A stretch of 64,000 bases of DNA from Mucilaginibacter sp. OK268. GTDB taxonomy: Bacteria > Bacteroidota > Bacteroidia > Sphingobacteriales > Sphingobacteriaceae. The position numbers and the translations under genes were made by a program. The notes below the pieces were generated by a model that saw only the letters and a program-made list of their open reading frames with translations, did no database searches and was not told the DNA's origin. The stretch spans positions 1,116,001 through 1,180,000 of the forward strand of contig NZ_FNJV01000001.1 in NCBI RefSeq assembly GCF_900103125.1, read 5' to 3'. Below, one piece after another: positions 1-8,742 of this stretch. The number at the start of each line of letters is the position of its first letter. Position 1 is the first letter of the stretch.

Positions 1-1
1 T

Positions 2-3000
2 GAAGATCAAAGCAGTTACCATTTTCTTTTCAAAATAAATGATCTGTCATCTTCACGCAATGTAAGCCTGGAACTAACTAATGCTTCTGTTGAACAGGTA
101 CTTGATCAATGTTTTAAAAACACACCGTTTACTTATAAAATCATTAACCGTACTATTTTGGTGAAAAAGGCGATGGACCTAACTGGCCTGGGGATCAACA
201 ATAGCCTGGTGTTACAAAAGATACAGGGTATCGTCACCGATGAAAAAGGGATCCCGCTCCCCGGGGTAACAATCAAAGTTAAAGGCACCACAACCGGTAC
301 TGTTACAGATGTTAACGGTAAATTCCTACTGGAGATTCCCGATGCAAACAGTACGCTGATCATCAGTTTTGTAGGCTTTACTTCGCAGGAGGTTTCCACT
401 CGTGGCCAGGATATATTAACTATTCATTTGAGGGAGGCACCAAAGGATCTGAGCGAAGTAGTAGTGGTGGGGTATGGCACAGAAAAAAAGGTAAATCTTA
501 CCGGGGCTGTTAATACAGTTAATATGGAGGATCTTGGGTCAAGACCTTTAACCAGTTCAAGCGCGGCACTACAAGGGCAGGTCCCCGGCGTTTATGCATT
601 GCAGGCATCCGGTAAAGCCGGTGGGGATGGTGCCACTATTAATATAAGAGGTGTCGGAACACTAAACAACAGCGACCCTTTAGTACTTATTGACGGATTG
701 CCCGGAAGTATGGATGATGTCAATCCGGCCGATATACAATCGTTTTCCGTGCTGAAAGATGCGGCTTCTTCAGCTATATATGGCAGCAGGGCGGCAAATG
801 GGGTTATTATTGTTACTACCAAACGGGGGAGTAATAAAAAAGTGAAATTATCATACGATACTTATTGGGGTGTTCAAGATCCTACGGCACTGCCTAAAAC
901 CATGAACTCGGTACAATATGCTACATTGTATAATGAAGCAGCCATTAACACCGGCCAACAGGCAAAATACTCTGCTTCAGATATAGCGAAATATGCTAAT
1001 GGTTCAGATATTTTATATCCCAACACCAACTATTTAAAGGTTTTTTATAATAAAGCCAATATGCAGAACCACCATTTGAATCTTTCCGGGGGAACTGACA
1101 ACCTTAATTACGCCTTTATGCTCGGATACCTTGATCAGGATGGGATTTTGGTGGGCAATACGTATAACCGTTATACTTTCCGGTCAAATTTAGATGCCTA
1201 TTTTTTAAAGGATAACAGGCTTAAGCTATCTGCCAATATATTTGGTAGCAGAGGAACCACACAAACATCCAGTAATGAATGGCAAGCTAAATGGTATGCC
1301 AACAACGCACCAATATGGCCGTTAAAAAATGCTGCCGGTGAATATGTAGCCGTAAATGGTGAAAATAATTATTACGGGGAAATCATGGCGGGGAGTTTGA
1401 GTACTAACCTTAAATCGCAGATCAACACCATATTTGGTGCTAACTATAGAATACTAAATGGTTTGACGGCCGAGCTTTCATACGGGTATAGCTGGACACA
1501 GAATCATGGTAAATCTTTTAACCCCAATTTTACTACAGCTAAATTGGGTGGTGGCTACAACGTAAACGTAGCTAATCTTACAGATCAGAATGCACAGGAT
1601 TCGCAAACCCAGCTTACCGCCCTGCTTCGCTATGTGAAAAATTTTAAAAAACATAATATAAACCTTTTAGCAGGTTACTCGCAGGAGGAGTTTGACTCTA
1701 ATTGGGTAAGTGCTTACCGGAGTGGCTTTGTTAACAACACACAGCAGGAAATTGCTTTAGGAGATGCTTCAACCCAAACTAATAACAGCAGTGCCAGCGC
1801 ACTGGGTTTGGAATCATATTTCGGCAGATTAGGGTATTCCTACGCCGACAAATATTTATTTGAGGCTAATGTTCGCCGTGATGGCTCATCACGTTTTGCC
1901 AAAGGTAAGCAGTGGGGGGCATTTCCGTCGTTCTCGGCTGGCTGGCGGCTAGGGCAGGAGGATTTTATGAAAGGTGTTTCATGGATCAGTAATCTTAAGA
2001 TCAGAGGTTCATGGGGTAAACTGGGTAACCAGAACATCAATTCCCGGTATGCTGCCAGTCAGGTACTCTCATCCGGACAAAACTATTCCTTAGGAGGAAC
2101 ATTGGCCCCAGGCGTAGCGGTGACTTCCCTGGCCAATGCAAACACTACCTGGGAAACCACTACACAAACCAACATTGGTATTGATGCATCGCTTTTTAAT
2201 AATTTCACAATAACAGCTGATTATTTCTGGAAATACACCGATAATATATTATTGCAGGTTCCTATACCGATAACCATGGGAGCCTATGCGCCGCCTTACC
2301 AAAACGTTGGAAAAGTAAAGAATCAGGGTATAGAGTTTATGGCTTCATATAAAAAGGTTTTTGATAACCAGATGAAGCTGAATGTTACCATGAACATATC
2401 GCACATTACTAATAAAGTGACTGATTTATACGGTACAAGTCCAATCATCAACGGAGTAAAAGCACTGGTTGAAGGAAGCGCAGTTAATGCCTTTTATGGT
2501 TACAAAGTAGCGGGTTTGTACCAGATATCTGATTTTACATGGCAAAATAATAGTGATCCGGGTATAACTCCCGCAGGCAGGCAATATGTTTTAAAACCAG
2601 GTGTTGTGTCGGTTGATAATTATTCGGCATTGCCCGGAGATTTGAAATTTGCCGACCTTAATGGCGATGGTAAAGTAACGATGGATAAAGATCGTACAGT
2701 TATTGGTAAGCAATTTCCGGATATAGCGTATTCGGCACAAGTGAACCTGGCCTGGAAAGGTTTTGATTTTACATTATTCCTTCAGGGTGTCCAGGGTATT
2801 AACGGATATCAAAGTCTCGAAATTTTTGAAGAATTCTCAGGGTTTAGCAATACCGGAATTTGGTGGCTGAACAGGTGGACGCCAGATCATACAAACACAA
2901 ACATCCCACGGCTAACGTTGGATGATGCCAGAAGAACCATAGCATCGTCCTATTATATGGAAAACGCGTCTTATCTGCGGGTTAAAAGCATTGAATTAGG

Positions 3001-3190
3001 TTATACGCTGCCTGCAAAACTATTGCAACGAATGAAAATAGGCAATTTCAGGATCTATGGAAATGTGCAGAATGCATTTACGTTCACCAAGTTTAAAGGT
3101 TATGATCCGGAGCAACCGGTAGGTGAAACCAGGGCCGAAGCTTACCCTCAAACCCGTATTTTCACTATAGGTGCCAACGTGAATTTCTAA
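2..3190 (+). CDS. SusC-like TonB-dependent outer-membrane transporter with STN domain, 5' end outside the window
   Basis: This is the outer-membrane channel of a SusC/SusD glycan importer, powered by TonB. The frame is open from base 2, well upstream of the first possible start (TTG at 158). The residues read from bases 2-160 look like the second half of a secretin/TonB short N-terminal (STN) domain, with segments such as NVSLELTNASVEQVLDQCF and FTYKIINRTILVKK. The gene therefore begins before the window. A carboxypeptidase-regulatory-like domain follows (VQGIVTDEKG...), then the SusC signature SEVVVVGYG, the plug motif YGSRAANGVIIVTTKRG, and a beta-barrel ending in FTIGANVNF. About 1062 residues are visible. 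An STN domain usually means control by a FecR-like anti-sigma factor, which would lie to the left. SusD follows after 55 bp. Confidence 0.95.
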   Translation, partial: EDQSSYHFLFKINDLSSSRNVSLELTNASVEQVLDQCFKNTPFTYKIINRTILVKKAMDLTGLGINNSLVLQKIQGIVTDEKGIPLPGVTIKVKGTTTGTVTDVNGKFLLEIPDANSTLIISFVGFTSQEVSTRGQDILTIHLREAPKDLSEVVVVGYGTEKKVNLTGAVNTVNMEDLGSRPLTSSSAALQGQVPGVYALQASGKAGGDGATINIRGVGTLNNSDPLVLIDGLPGSMDDVNPADIQSFSVLKDAASSAIYGSRAANGVIIVTTKRGSNKKVKLSYDTYWGVQDPTALPKTMNSVQYATLYNEAAINTGQQAKYSASDIAKYANGSDILYPNTNYLKVFYNKANMQNHHLNLSGGTDNLNYAFMLGYLDQDGILVGNTYNRYTFRSNLDAYFLKDNRLKLSANIFGSRGTTQTSSNEWQAKWYANNAPIWPLKNAAGEYVAVNGENNYYGEIMAGSLSTNLKSQINTIFGANYRILNGLTAELSYGYSWTQNHGKSFNPNFTTAKLGGGYNVNVANLTDQNAQDSQTQLTALLRYVKNFKKHNINLLAGYSQEEFDSNWVSAYRSGFVNNTQQEIALGDASTQTNNSSASALGLESYFGRLGYSYADKYLFEANVRRDGSSRFAKGKQWGAFPSFSAGWRLGQEDFMKGVSWISNLKIRGSWGKLGNQNINSRYAASQVLSSGQNYSLGGTLAPGVAVTSLANANTTWETTTQTNIGIDASLFNNFTITADYFWKYTDNILLQVPIPITMGAYAPPYQNVGKVKNQGIEFMASYKKVFDNQMKLNVTMNISHITNKVTDLYGTSPIINGVKALVEGSAVNAFYGYKVAGLYQISDFTWQNNSDPGITPAGRQYVLKPGVVSVDNYSALPGDLKFADLNGDGKVTMDKDRTVIGKQFPDIAYSAQVNLAWKGFDFTLFLQGVQGINGYQSLEIFEEFSGFSNTGIWWLNRWTPDHTNTNIPRLTLDDARRTIASSYYMENASYLRVKSIELGYTLPAKLLQRMKIGNFRIYGNVQNAFTFTKFKGYDPEQPVGETRAEAYPQTRIFTIGANVNF

Positions 3191-3245
3191 ACTGATTGTG
3201 TTAAAATGGATAATTCAACAGGATTATCATCCATAAAAAAAGATT

Positions 3246-4784
3246 ATGAAAATTAAAAATATCATAGGCGCAGTCCTCCTCTTGATGATGATGTCGGCGT
3301 GTAAAAAAAATATATTAGACAAAACGCCATTAGATCAGTTTGATACTCAAACCTTCTTTACCGGGCCTACACAGGCAAAATTGGCTTTAATGGGTATTTA
3401 TTCTGCCTACAACGATAATTGGTATCAGTACGATTTCATGTCTGACAATAATTATTGTCAGGATAGCTGGCAGGGTTCTCTTGACTTTAGCGCCTGGCAA
3501 CAAAACTCCAGTAGTTGGCGGGCAACCAATAAATGGACAATAGCTTACCAAACCATTGCACGCGCCAATACTTTTCTGGAAAACATTGGCACAGTAACCA
3601 TGGATGCGTCATTGAAAAACGCGATGAGGGGGGAGGCTCGTATGCTGCGGGGGGTGATGTATGCCGATCTGGTTCACTTTTATGGCGATGTGCCTTTAGT
3701 GCTTAAAACACTTCCTTTATCAGAAGCTGCGGTATCGCGAACAGCTAAGCAAACTGTATTGGATTCGGCCCTGGCTGATTTTGATTACGCAGCCTCGGTT
3801 CTTCCAAACAGTTACTCCTCAACGGATGTAGGCCGGGCTACCAAAGGGGCTGCACTATCTTTTAAAACCCGTGCACTGTTATACAATAAAAACTGGGCCG
3901 AGGCTGCTGCTGCCGCCAAACAGGTGATTGATTTAGGAGTGTATTCCCTCTTTCCTGATTACGGAGGATTATTTACGGAAGCTAATGAAAACAACAGCGA
4001 GGTGATATTTGATATACAATACCTGGAAAACAGCCGTGCACAACCCTGGCCAAGCTTTACCCTTTCATTTGTTGTGTGGCCAACACCTGGAGTTACTGCC
4101 GATATTATTGACACTTATTATACACAATCGGGGCTTCCCATAAGTTCTGCCGCATCGGGCTATAACAGTCAACAACCATTTGTAAGCAGAGATCCGCGAC
4201 TGGCTGCTACATTTGTTTTGCCAGGCTCACAGTTCGGGTCGGTTATTTATATTCCGGCAAGTGATGGACAATTGACCGGTGCGCGACCAAGAAAATATGC
4301 CAACATAGGCAGCGACCCTTATAATGCTGGTCTTAATTTTATATTGATGCGCTATGCTGATATTTTGTTGATGCGTGCAGAGGCCTTGATTGAAAGTGGC
4401 AGCACTTCTCAGGAAGTTTATGACCTGATAGATCAGGTAAGGCAACGGACTTCGGTAAACATGCCTAAAGTTGAAACTATTGAAGGAACTGGTTTATCGC
4501 AGGCTCAATTAAGAGCTGTAGTAAGACATGAGCGTAGGGTTGAGTTTGCCATGGAAGCCACACGGTATTCTGACATGCGGCGTTGGGAAGATGTAAGCAC
4601 TGTGCATGATGTTTACGGATATGTCATTGCAAAACTGTCAAATCCTGCTTCTGCTGCCACCTGGCAGTTTGAGCGCGAAAAGAAAACCACACGTGTTTTT
4701 GATGCCTCAAAAGGATGGCTATGGCCAATACCCCAGGTTGAATTACAGAATAATAAAAATCTGACACAAAACCCGGGCTACTAA
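3246..4784 (+). CDS. SusD/RagB-family surface glycan-binding lipoprotein
   Basis: This is the lid and glycan-binding partner of the preceding SusC. The N-terminus is a lipoprotein signal with a lipobox ending MMSAC, Cys at about residue 19. The early DKTPLDQFD and TFFTG segments, the helical TPR-like middle (RGEARMLRGVMYADLVHFYGD-type helices) and the C-terminal RHERRVEFAMEATRYSDMRRW region are typical of RagB/SusD. So is the ending WPIPQVELQNN...NPGY. At 512 residues it is normal length. It lies 55 bp after SusC and 136 bp before a GH5 enzyme, so the three probably form one operon. The glycan cannot be told from SusD itself. Confidence 0.95.
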   Translation: MKIKNIIGAVLLLMMMSACKKNILDKTPLDQFDTQTFFTGPTQAKLALMGIYSAYNDNWYQYDFMSDNNYCQDSWQGSLDFSAWQQNSSSWRATNKWTIAYQTIARANTFLENIGTVTMDASLKNAMRGEARMLRGVMYADLVHFYGDVPLVLKTLPLSEAAVSRTAKQTVLDSALADFDYAASVLPNSYSSTDVGRATKGAALSFKTRALLYNKNWAEAAAAAKQVIDLGVYSLFPDYGGLFTEANENNSEVIFDIQYLENSRAQPWPSFTLSFVVWPTPGVTADIIDTYYTQSGLPISSAASGYNSQQPFVSRDPRLAATFVLPGSQFGSVIYIPASDGQLTGARPRKYANIGSDPYNAGLNFILMRYADILLMRAEALIESGSTSQEVYDLIDQVRQRTSVNMPKVETIEGTGLSQAQLRAVVRHERRVEFAMEATRYSDMRRWEDVSTVHDVYGYVIAKLSNPASAATWQFEREKKTTRVFDASKGWLWPIPQVELQNNKNLTQNPGY

Positions 4785-4821
4785 TCAGTAATAACATATA
4801 ACTAATAATTGATTGCCGATT

Positions 4822-4856
4822 CTTTTGGTTGTGAGGGCTTTCTTACAACCAAAAAG
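4822..4856 (+). promoter_or_regulatory. Hairpin between SusD and the GH5 gene, possible attenuator
   Basis: The arms cttttggttgtgag (4822-4835) and cttacaaccaaaaag (4842-4856) pair almost completely, with one extra base and one G-U pair, around a 6-nt loop. No T-run follows. It sits midway between the SusD stop and the GH5 start. It could be a processing site, an attenuator or a leaky terminator that lowers enzyme expression relative to the transporter. The role is inference. Confidence 0.45.
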
Positions 4857-4920
4857 ATTGGTACAGGAAGAGAACACTCCAAACTTAAATCAAATACAAT
4901 AAACCTTAAACTTAAAACCA

Positions 4921-6399
4921 ATGAAAAGAAACTTAATTCTTCAGGCAGTATGCTGCTTGATAGCCATTTTAGCGGGCTGTTCAAAAGATGCTTTAAAAAA
5001 ATCTACCACGGCAGCAGGCGCAGCTTCGAAAAGTCATCTTGCTGTGACAGCAACCGGAACAGATAATACGAACTCTTTTCGGGGTATCAACTGGGCCGAT
5101 CCTAATGGTAATGAGGGGGATGGAAGAGTTGTTCTGCCCAGTGGTATGACCATATCGCTGACTACAACACAAGCCGCCGCGGTAGGTACCCGTATTTCCA
5201 GTGCTGTTAAAGTAAGCGGTGGAACTACTATCAGAATGCCTATAAATCCATGGACTGCCTCAAGCTCTACTTATTGGCCCGTATACCAGGCTGCCATAAA
5301 TGCTATCGTATCGAATGGATGTAAGGTGATACTTTGTTATTGGCCTGTAGGCGTGCATCATGTACCAGATGTTACGCAATGGACTACCATGTGGCAAACG
5401 GTGGACAATGTATATAAAAATAATACTTCGGTGTTATATGAGCCCATTAACGAGCCGGTTGATTATTCCAGTACCGATTTGAATAATTTATATGGTGGTT
5501 TTCTGACCACATTTAGCCCCGCTAACGGGAAATGTATCCTGGATGGTACGGGCTACGCCTCTGACGTCACTACCGTTGGAGCCGATACAAGATTGACCAA
5601 TCAATATCTGGGGCTACACTGTTATTGGTGGTTCTGGGGTTCCTATGATGTTTGGTCAAGTTACTATAGTATCATGTCGGCCAGAACGGGTTCTTACGCA
5701 GCCCGTACCGTGGTTACAGAAATTGGTATCGAGACATTCAGGAACATGAGTTTCTGGTGGCAGTGGGATACCGGGGTGTATGTTGATCAGGCATTTTTAA
5801 CCGGAGCGCTTTCCTATGCCAGGGATAATTCTATGGGCACAATAGCATGGTCGGGTGTTAATGATATTGATACCTACCGTTGGTATAAGGCAAATGACAC
5901 GTTAGTAGAGGTTAGTCCGGGTACTGCAAATATGTACAGATGGTCATGGAAATTGACCGCATCACCAGTTTGGCTGGGGCCAATTGCTGATGGCCGGTAC
6001 AAGCTTCAAAACCGAGCATCCGGTCTTAATCTCGATAATTTGGGTAGTACAACTGATGGTGCAACTATAGCGCAATGGGCCGACGGTACAAGCCCTAACC
6101 AGAAATGGAACGTCAGCTATACTAATGGGTACTATACGCTAAGCTGTGTAACGGGAAAAGAATGTGTGGACACCGGCGGAAACACGGCCGATGGATCATC
6201 GGTAAAACAAAATACAGTAAATACCAATAGTACGCAGCGCTGGTCAATAGTTTCCGCAGGAGGCGGTTATTATAAGATCATTAACCTTGCAACAGGAAAG
6301 TGTCTTGATACGGGAGGTTTAACGGCTAATGGATCTGTTATGCAGCAATGGGTGAGCGGTTCGAGCTATAATCAACAATGGAAACTCATCGCACAATAA
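4921..6399 (+). CDS. GH5-type glycanase lipoprotein with C-terminal ricin B-type (beta-trefoil) domain
   Basis: This is a predicted lipid-anchored endo-glycanase. The signal peptide ends in a lipobox, ILAGC (Cys about 20). The central (beta/alpha)8 domain has the GH5 pair: Glu178 in PINEP as acid/base and Glu267 in VVTEIG as nucleophile. FRGINWADP at the start of the domain and the aromatic cleft residues (LHCYWWFWG) also fit cellulase-like GH5. Residues about 355-492 form a ricin-type beta-trefoil with repeated Q-W motifs (NQKWNV, TQRWSI, NQQWKL), a carbohydrate-binding module. The subfamily is unclear; the sequence is distant from the three GH5 proteins at 47-64 kb. The start was chosen for the complete lipoprotein signal. 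It is probably co-transcribed with the SusC/SusD pair upstream. Confidence 0.85.
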   Translation: MKRNLILQAVCCLIAILAGCSKDALKKSTTAAGAASKSHLAVTATGTDNTNSFRGINWADPNGNEGDGRVVLPSGMTISLTTTQAAAVGTRISSAVKVSGGTTIRMPINPWTASSSTYWPVYQAAINAIVSNGCKVILCYWPVGVHHVPDVTQWTTMWQTVDNVYKNNTSVLYEPINEPVDYSSTDLNNLYGGFLTTFSPANGKCILDGTGYASDVTTVGADTRLTNQYLGLHCYWWFWGSYDVWSSYYSIMSARTGSYAARTVVTEIGIETFRNMSFWWQWDTGVYVDQAFLTGALSYARDNSMGTIAWSGVNDIDTYRWYKANDTLVEVSPGTANMYRWSWKLTASPVWLGPIADGRYKLQNRASGLNLDNLGSTTDGATIAQWADGTSPNQKWNVSYTNGYYTLSCVTGKECVDTGGNTADGSSVKQNTVNTNSTQRWSIVSAGGGYYKIINLATGKCLDTGGLTANGSVMQQWVSGSSYNQQWKLIAQ

Positions 6400-6466
6400 A
6401 ATCTTCAGGCATGCAACTGTAGCATGAACCTGGTGACCCTGAAATGTCCGGGGAAACAGAATCTCA

Positions 6467-6500
6467 GATAAGCATAAGGACCATGGTCCTTATGCTTATC
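6467..6500 (+). terminator. 34-bp perfect palindrome downstream of the GH5 gene
   Basis: Bases 6467-6500 equal their own reverse complement over 34 bp, centred on ccatgg. As RNA this gives a 15-bp stem with a 4-nt loop. It is 68 bp past the GH5 stop. The following bases are tctata rather than a T-run, so it may be a 3' stabilising hairpin or an operator instead of a true intrinsic terminator. Confidence 0.5.
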
Positions 6501-6663
6501 TCTATACCATCATTAAAATGAGAAACGAAAGTCACCAATCGTCCGAATATTCGTTAGTCAGAACGTTGTTTGTAGATAAACCCCTTAACGATAGAGCCTT
6601 TTTACACCTGTAGTATCCTTGTATTGCTTAACTAAAAATAAAAATACTATCGGTACTTTACGA

Positions 6664-6924
6664 ATGAATAATGTGAAAAAATTACCGGTGCAATGCTTTC
6701 TGCTATTCTTCTTATTATCCAGTGTGCTACAGGCGTTATCACAGCAAAACCATGTAGTAATGGATCAGCTTGCGGGGCGATTAAACGCTTATACAGATAA
6801 TATGCCTCAGGCTTCTGTTTATTTGAGCACAAGTAAAGATATTTACGAGTCAGTGGAAAATCTTTGGTTTAAGGCCTATCTGCTTAAAGTCAGCCAGCCG
6901 AAAAAAAAGCAAGACTCTCTGTAA
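6664..6924 (+). pseudogene. N-terminal stub of a large secreted MG2/carboxypeptidase-regulatory-like protein
   Basis: About 86 residues from ATG 6664 (a start at 6619 is possible but spoils the signal peptide). A clean signal peptide (CFLLFFLLSSVLQALS) is followed by ASVYLSTSKDIYE and NLWFKAYLL. These resemble the beginning of the long Bacteroidota outer-membrane proteins that open with a macroglobulin-like domain (typical wording VYL...D..Y..GE..WFKAYL) and normally run to 800 residues or more. Here the frame stops at 6922, and neither other frame downstream continues the family. A small hairpin with four T follows at once. I read it as a deletion remnant. A genuine small secreted protein cannot be excluded. 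Confidence 0.5.
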
Positions 6925-6927
6925 CCG

Positions 6928-6949
6928 TGCGGTTGCCACACCGCATTTT
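6928..6949 (+). terminator. Small hairpin with T-run after the stub gene
   Basis: The 6-bp stem tgcggt/accgca has a 6-nt loop and is followed by tttt. It lies 3 nt after the stop codon of the stub at 6664-6924, so it could end transcription of that fragment. Confidence 0.4.
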
Positions 6950-7087
6950 CATATAGGGTTACTATTCATTTCCATGAAGTGAATAGGCTAAAACAAAACC
7001 TGATCAATACTGAAAGGCGGTCGTTTATCCATCCAGATCACCTGAAACATCTTTTGAACAATCAAACAGCAAGCGTTCAAGGCCGGT

Positions 7088-8617
7088 TTATTTCCAGATA
7101 GAACGCAGCCCGGACATACTGAGGTTATCAATAGTTAGTTTGCCAGATGTCGAGAGGGCAAGGTTATTAAGGTCACCACTCGGGAAATAAACGGCCGTCA
7201 TGGCAGTTAAACCACCGTCGGCAAATAGCTCAACCGATGTTTTATCAACTACGATGGTGATATTTGAGTTTTTAGCAGTAGTTAAACGTGGAGCTGTAAA
7301 ACGGCCGGCAAAATCCTTTTGAAAGTCAGTTTTCCCTGCTTTTGTACGGTCAATAAAATATTGATCTTTTCCTTCATCATAGCCTATCAGCAATTCTTCT
7401 CCATTTTTATTTGACAGCTTAATGCTATAATCCTGTAGCTGCTTTAAACGCAACTTTAAAACATACTGACTTTTAAAACTACTGATCCTTGAAGAAAGGT
7501 CAATGGTTTTATCTATCTGTAATTGCTTTAAAGCAATTGTTTTGGTGTAGCTGTTTTTCAGTTCTGCTACCGGTTTGGATGCCAGTAAAACTTTACCCTT
7601 GCTTTGTTGCAGTTCAAGCTCACGAGGTATAGTCATGGCATTGCGCCAGGTCTGGGTGGGTACCTGGTTAGCATATTGCCAGTTACTCATCCACCCTAAG
7701 AATATTTTGCGGCTACCCGTATTGCTCCAGGTTATGCCGGCGTACTCATCGGGACCGTAATCAAGCCACCTGGTGTTGGAATCAATGGGTATGAATTTAT
7801 TTCCATCAAAGCTACCTGCAAAATATTGCGTGGCCGAGCCGCCGTTGGGTCCTCCGGGGTTAAGGTTTACCACCAATATCCAGTATGTTTTACCGTTCAG
7901 TTTTAAAGGAAACAGGTCCGGGCACTCCCATACGCCGCCATGTGCCCCCACTCTTAAACCAAATTCACTTTCCTTTTTCCAGTTTTTTAAATCAGGAGCC
8001 GAGTAAAAAGTGATGTGATCTTTAGTAGCTAAAGTCATTACCCATTTTTTCTGTTTGGCATACCACATTACTTTAGGGTCACGAAAATCCCGGATGCCCG
8101 GATTTTTCAGTACCGGGTTGCCGCTGTATTTGGTCCAGGTAGTACCATTATCTAAACTGTAGGCAATGCTTTGGTTCTGAAAAACTTCAGTCCCTGCTTT
8201 TTCTCCTTTCGGATCATGGTGGGTAAATATGGCAACCATCGGGATCTTCCCCTTTTTACCAAAGCCCGATGTATTGTTGGAATCGACAACAGCACTGCCC
8301 GAAAATATGTAACCCAGGCTATCCGGGTATAAAGCTATCGGCAACTCTGTCCAATGCATCAGGTCCTTACTTATAGCGTGCCCCCAGTGCATAGGTCCCC
8401 AAATGATATCCTTGGGATAATACTGAAAAAACAAGTGGTAGGTATGGTTAAAGTAAACCATGCCATTGGGGTCATTTATCCAATGCGCTTTTGGCGAGAA
8501 ATGTACCTGCGGGCGGTATTGCTCTGTGTACGTTTTTTTTTGTAAATCCTGAGCTCTGCAAACACCAATTATGGTGATAAAGGCTGTCAGCATCAACATG
8601 CCGCATTTTGTTTTCAT
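7088..8617 (-). CDS. Glycoside hydrolase family 32 (exo-levanase/inulinase/fructosidase type)
   Basis: This enzyme hydrolyses beta-fructosidic bonds in fructans or sucrose, releasing fructose. Residues 1-23 are a signal peptide without a convincing lipobox, which suggests the periplasm. The catalytic five-bladed propeller begins with WINDPNG (residues 46-52; nucleophile Asp49). It continues with the RDPKV motif (transition-state Asp) and ECPD (acid/base Glu). The C-terminal beta-sandwich ends with VDKTSVELFADGG, typical of GH32 module C. At 509 residues it is normal length. It is the last gene of the minus-strand fructan cluster, 125 bp after SusD, with a hairpin between them. Neighbouring fructokinase and sugar porter genes support fructose as the product. 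Confidence 0.95.
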   Translation of the reverse strand: MKTKCGMLMLTAFITIIGVCRAQDLQKKTYTEQYRPQVHFSPKAHWINDPNGMVYFNHTYHLFFQYYPKDIIWGPMHWGHAISKDLMHWTELPIALYPDSLGYIFSGSAVVDSNNTSGFGKKGKIPMVAIFTHHDPKGEKAGTEVFQNQSIAYSLDNGTTWTKYSGNPVLKNPGIRDFRDPKVMWYAKQKKWVMTLATKDHITFYSAPDLKNWKKESEFGLRVGAHGGVWECPDLFPLKLNGKTYWILVVNLNPGGPNGGSATQYFAGSFDGNKFIPIDSNTRWLDYGPDEYAGITWSNTGSRKIFLGWMSNWQYANQVPTQTWRNAMTIPRELELQQSKGKVLLASKPVAELKNSYTKTIALKQLQIDKTIDLSSRISSFKSQYVLKLRLKQLQDYSIKLSNKNGEELLIGYDEGKDQYFIDRTKAGKTDFQKDFAGRFTAPRLTTAKNSNITIVVDKTSVELFADGGLTAMTAVYFPSGDLNNLALSTSGKLTIDNLSMSGLRSIWK

Positions 8618-8690
8618 AATTTAAGTTTTTAATAAAATATATTATTATGCAAGGATATTTAAAAACAGTAAATAAATATTTCATAAATAA

Positions 8691-8726
8691 GGGAACCCCG
8701 GTTTACTTTACCAAACCAGGGCCCTT
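8691..8726 (-). terminator. Hairpin between SusD and GH32
   Basis: An imperfect stem (gggaacccc-ggttt with aaacc-agggccc) lies 20-50 bp downstream of the SusD stop on the minus strand and is followed by an AT-rich run. It may partially terminate the SusC/SusD message, or insulate GH32 so that it needs its own promoter. Confidence 0.4.
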
Positions 8727-8742
8727 TATTTTTGTTGACAAA

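Noticed and set aside
158..3190. TTG at 158 as the true start of the first SusC
   Set aside because: The frame is open to base 2 and encodes the second half of an STN domain, so the real start is outside the window.
4809..5066. 85-codon frame overlapping the start of the GH5 gene
   Set aside because: It runs through the intergenic hairpin and then overlaps the GH5 coding sequence out of frame, and the product has no family features.
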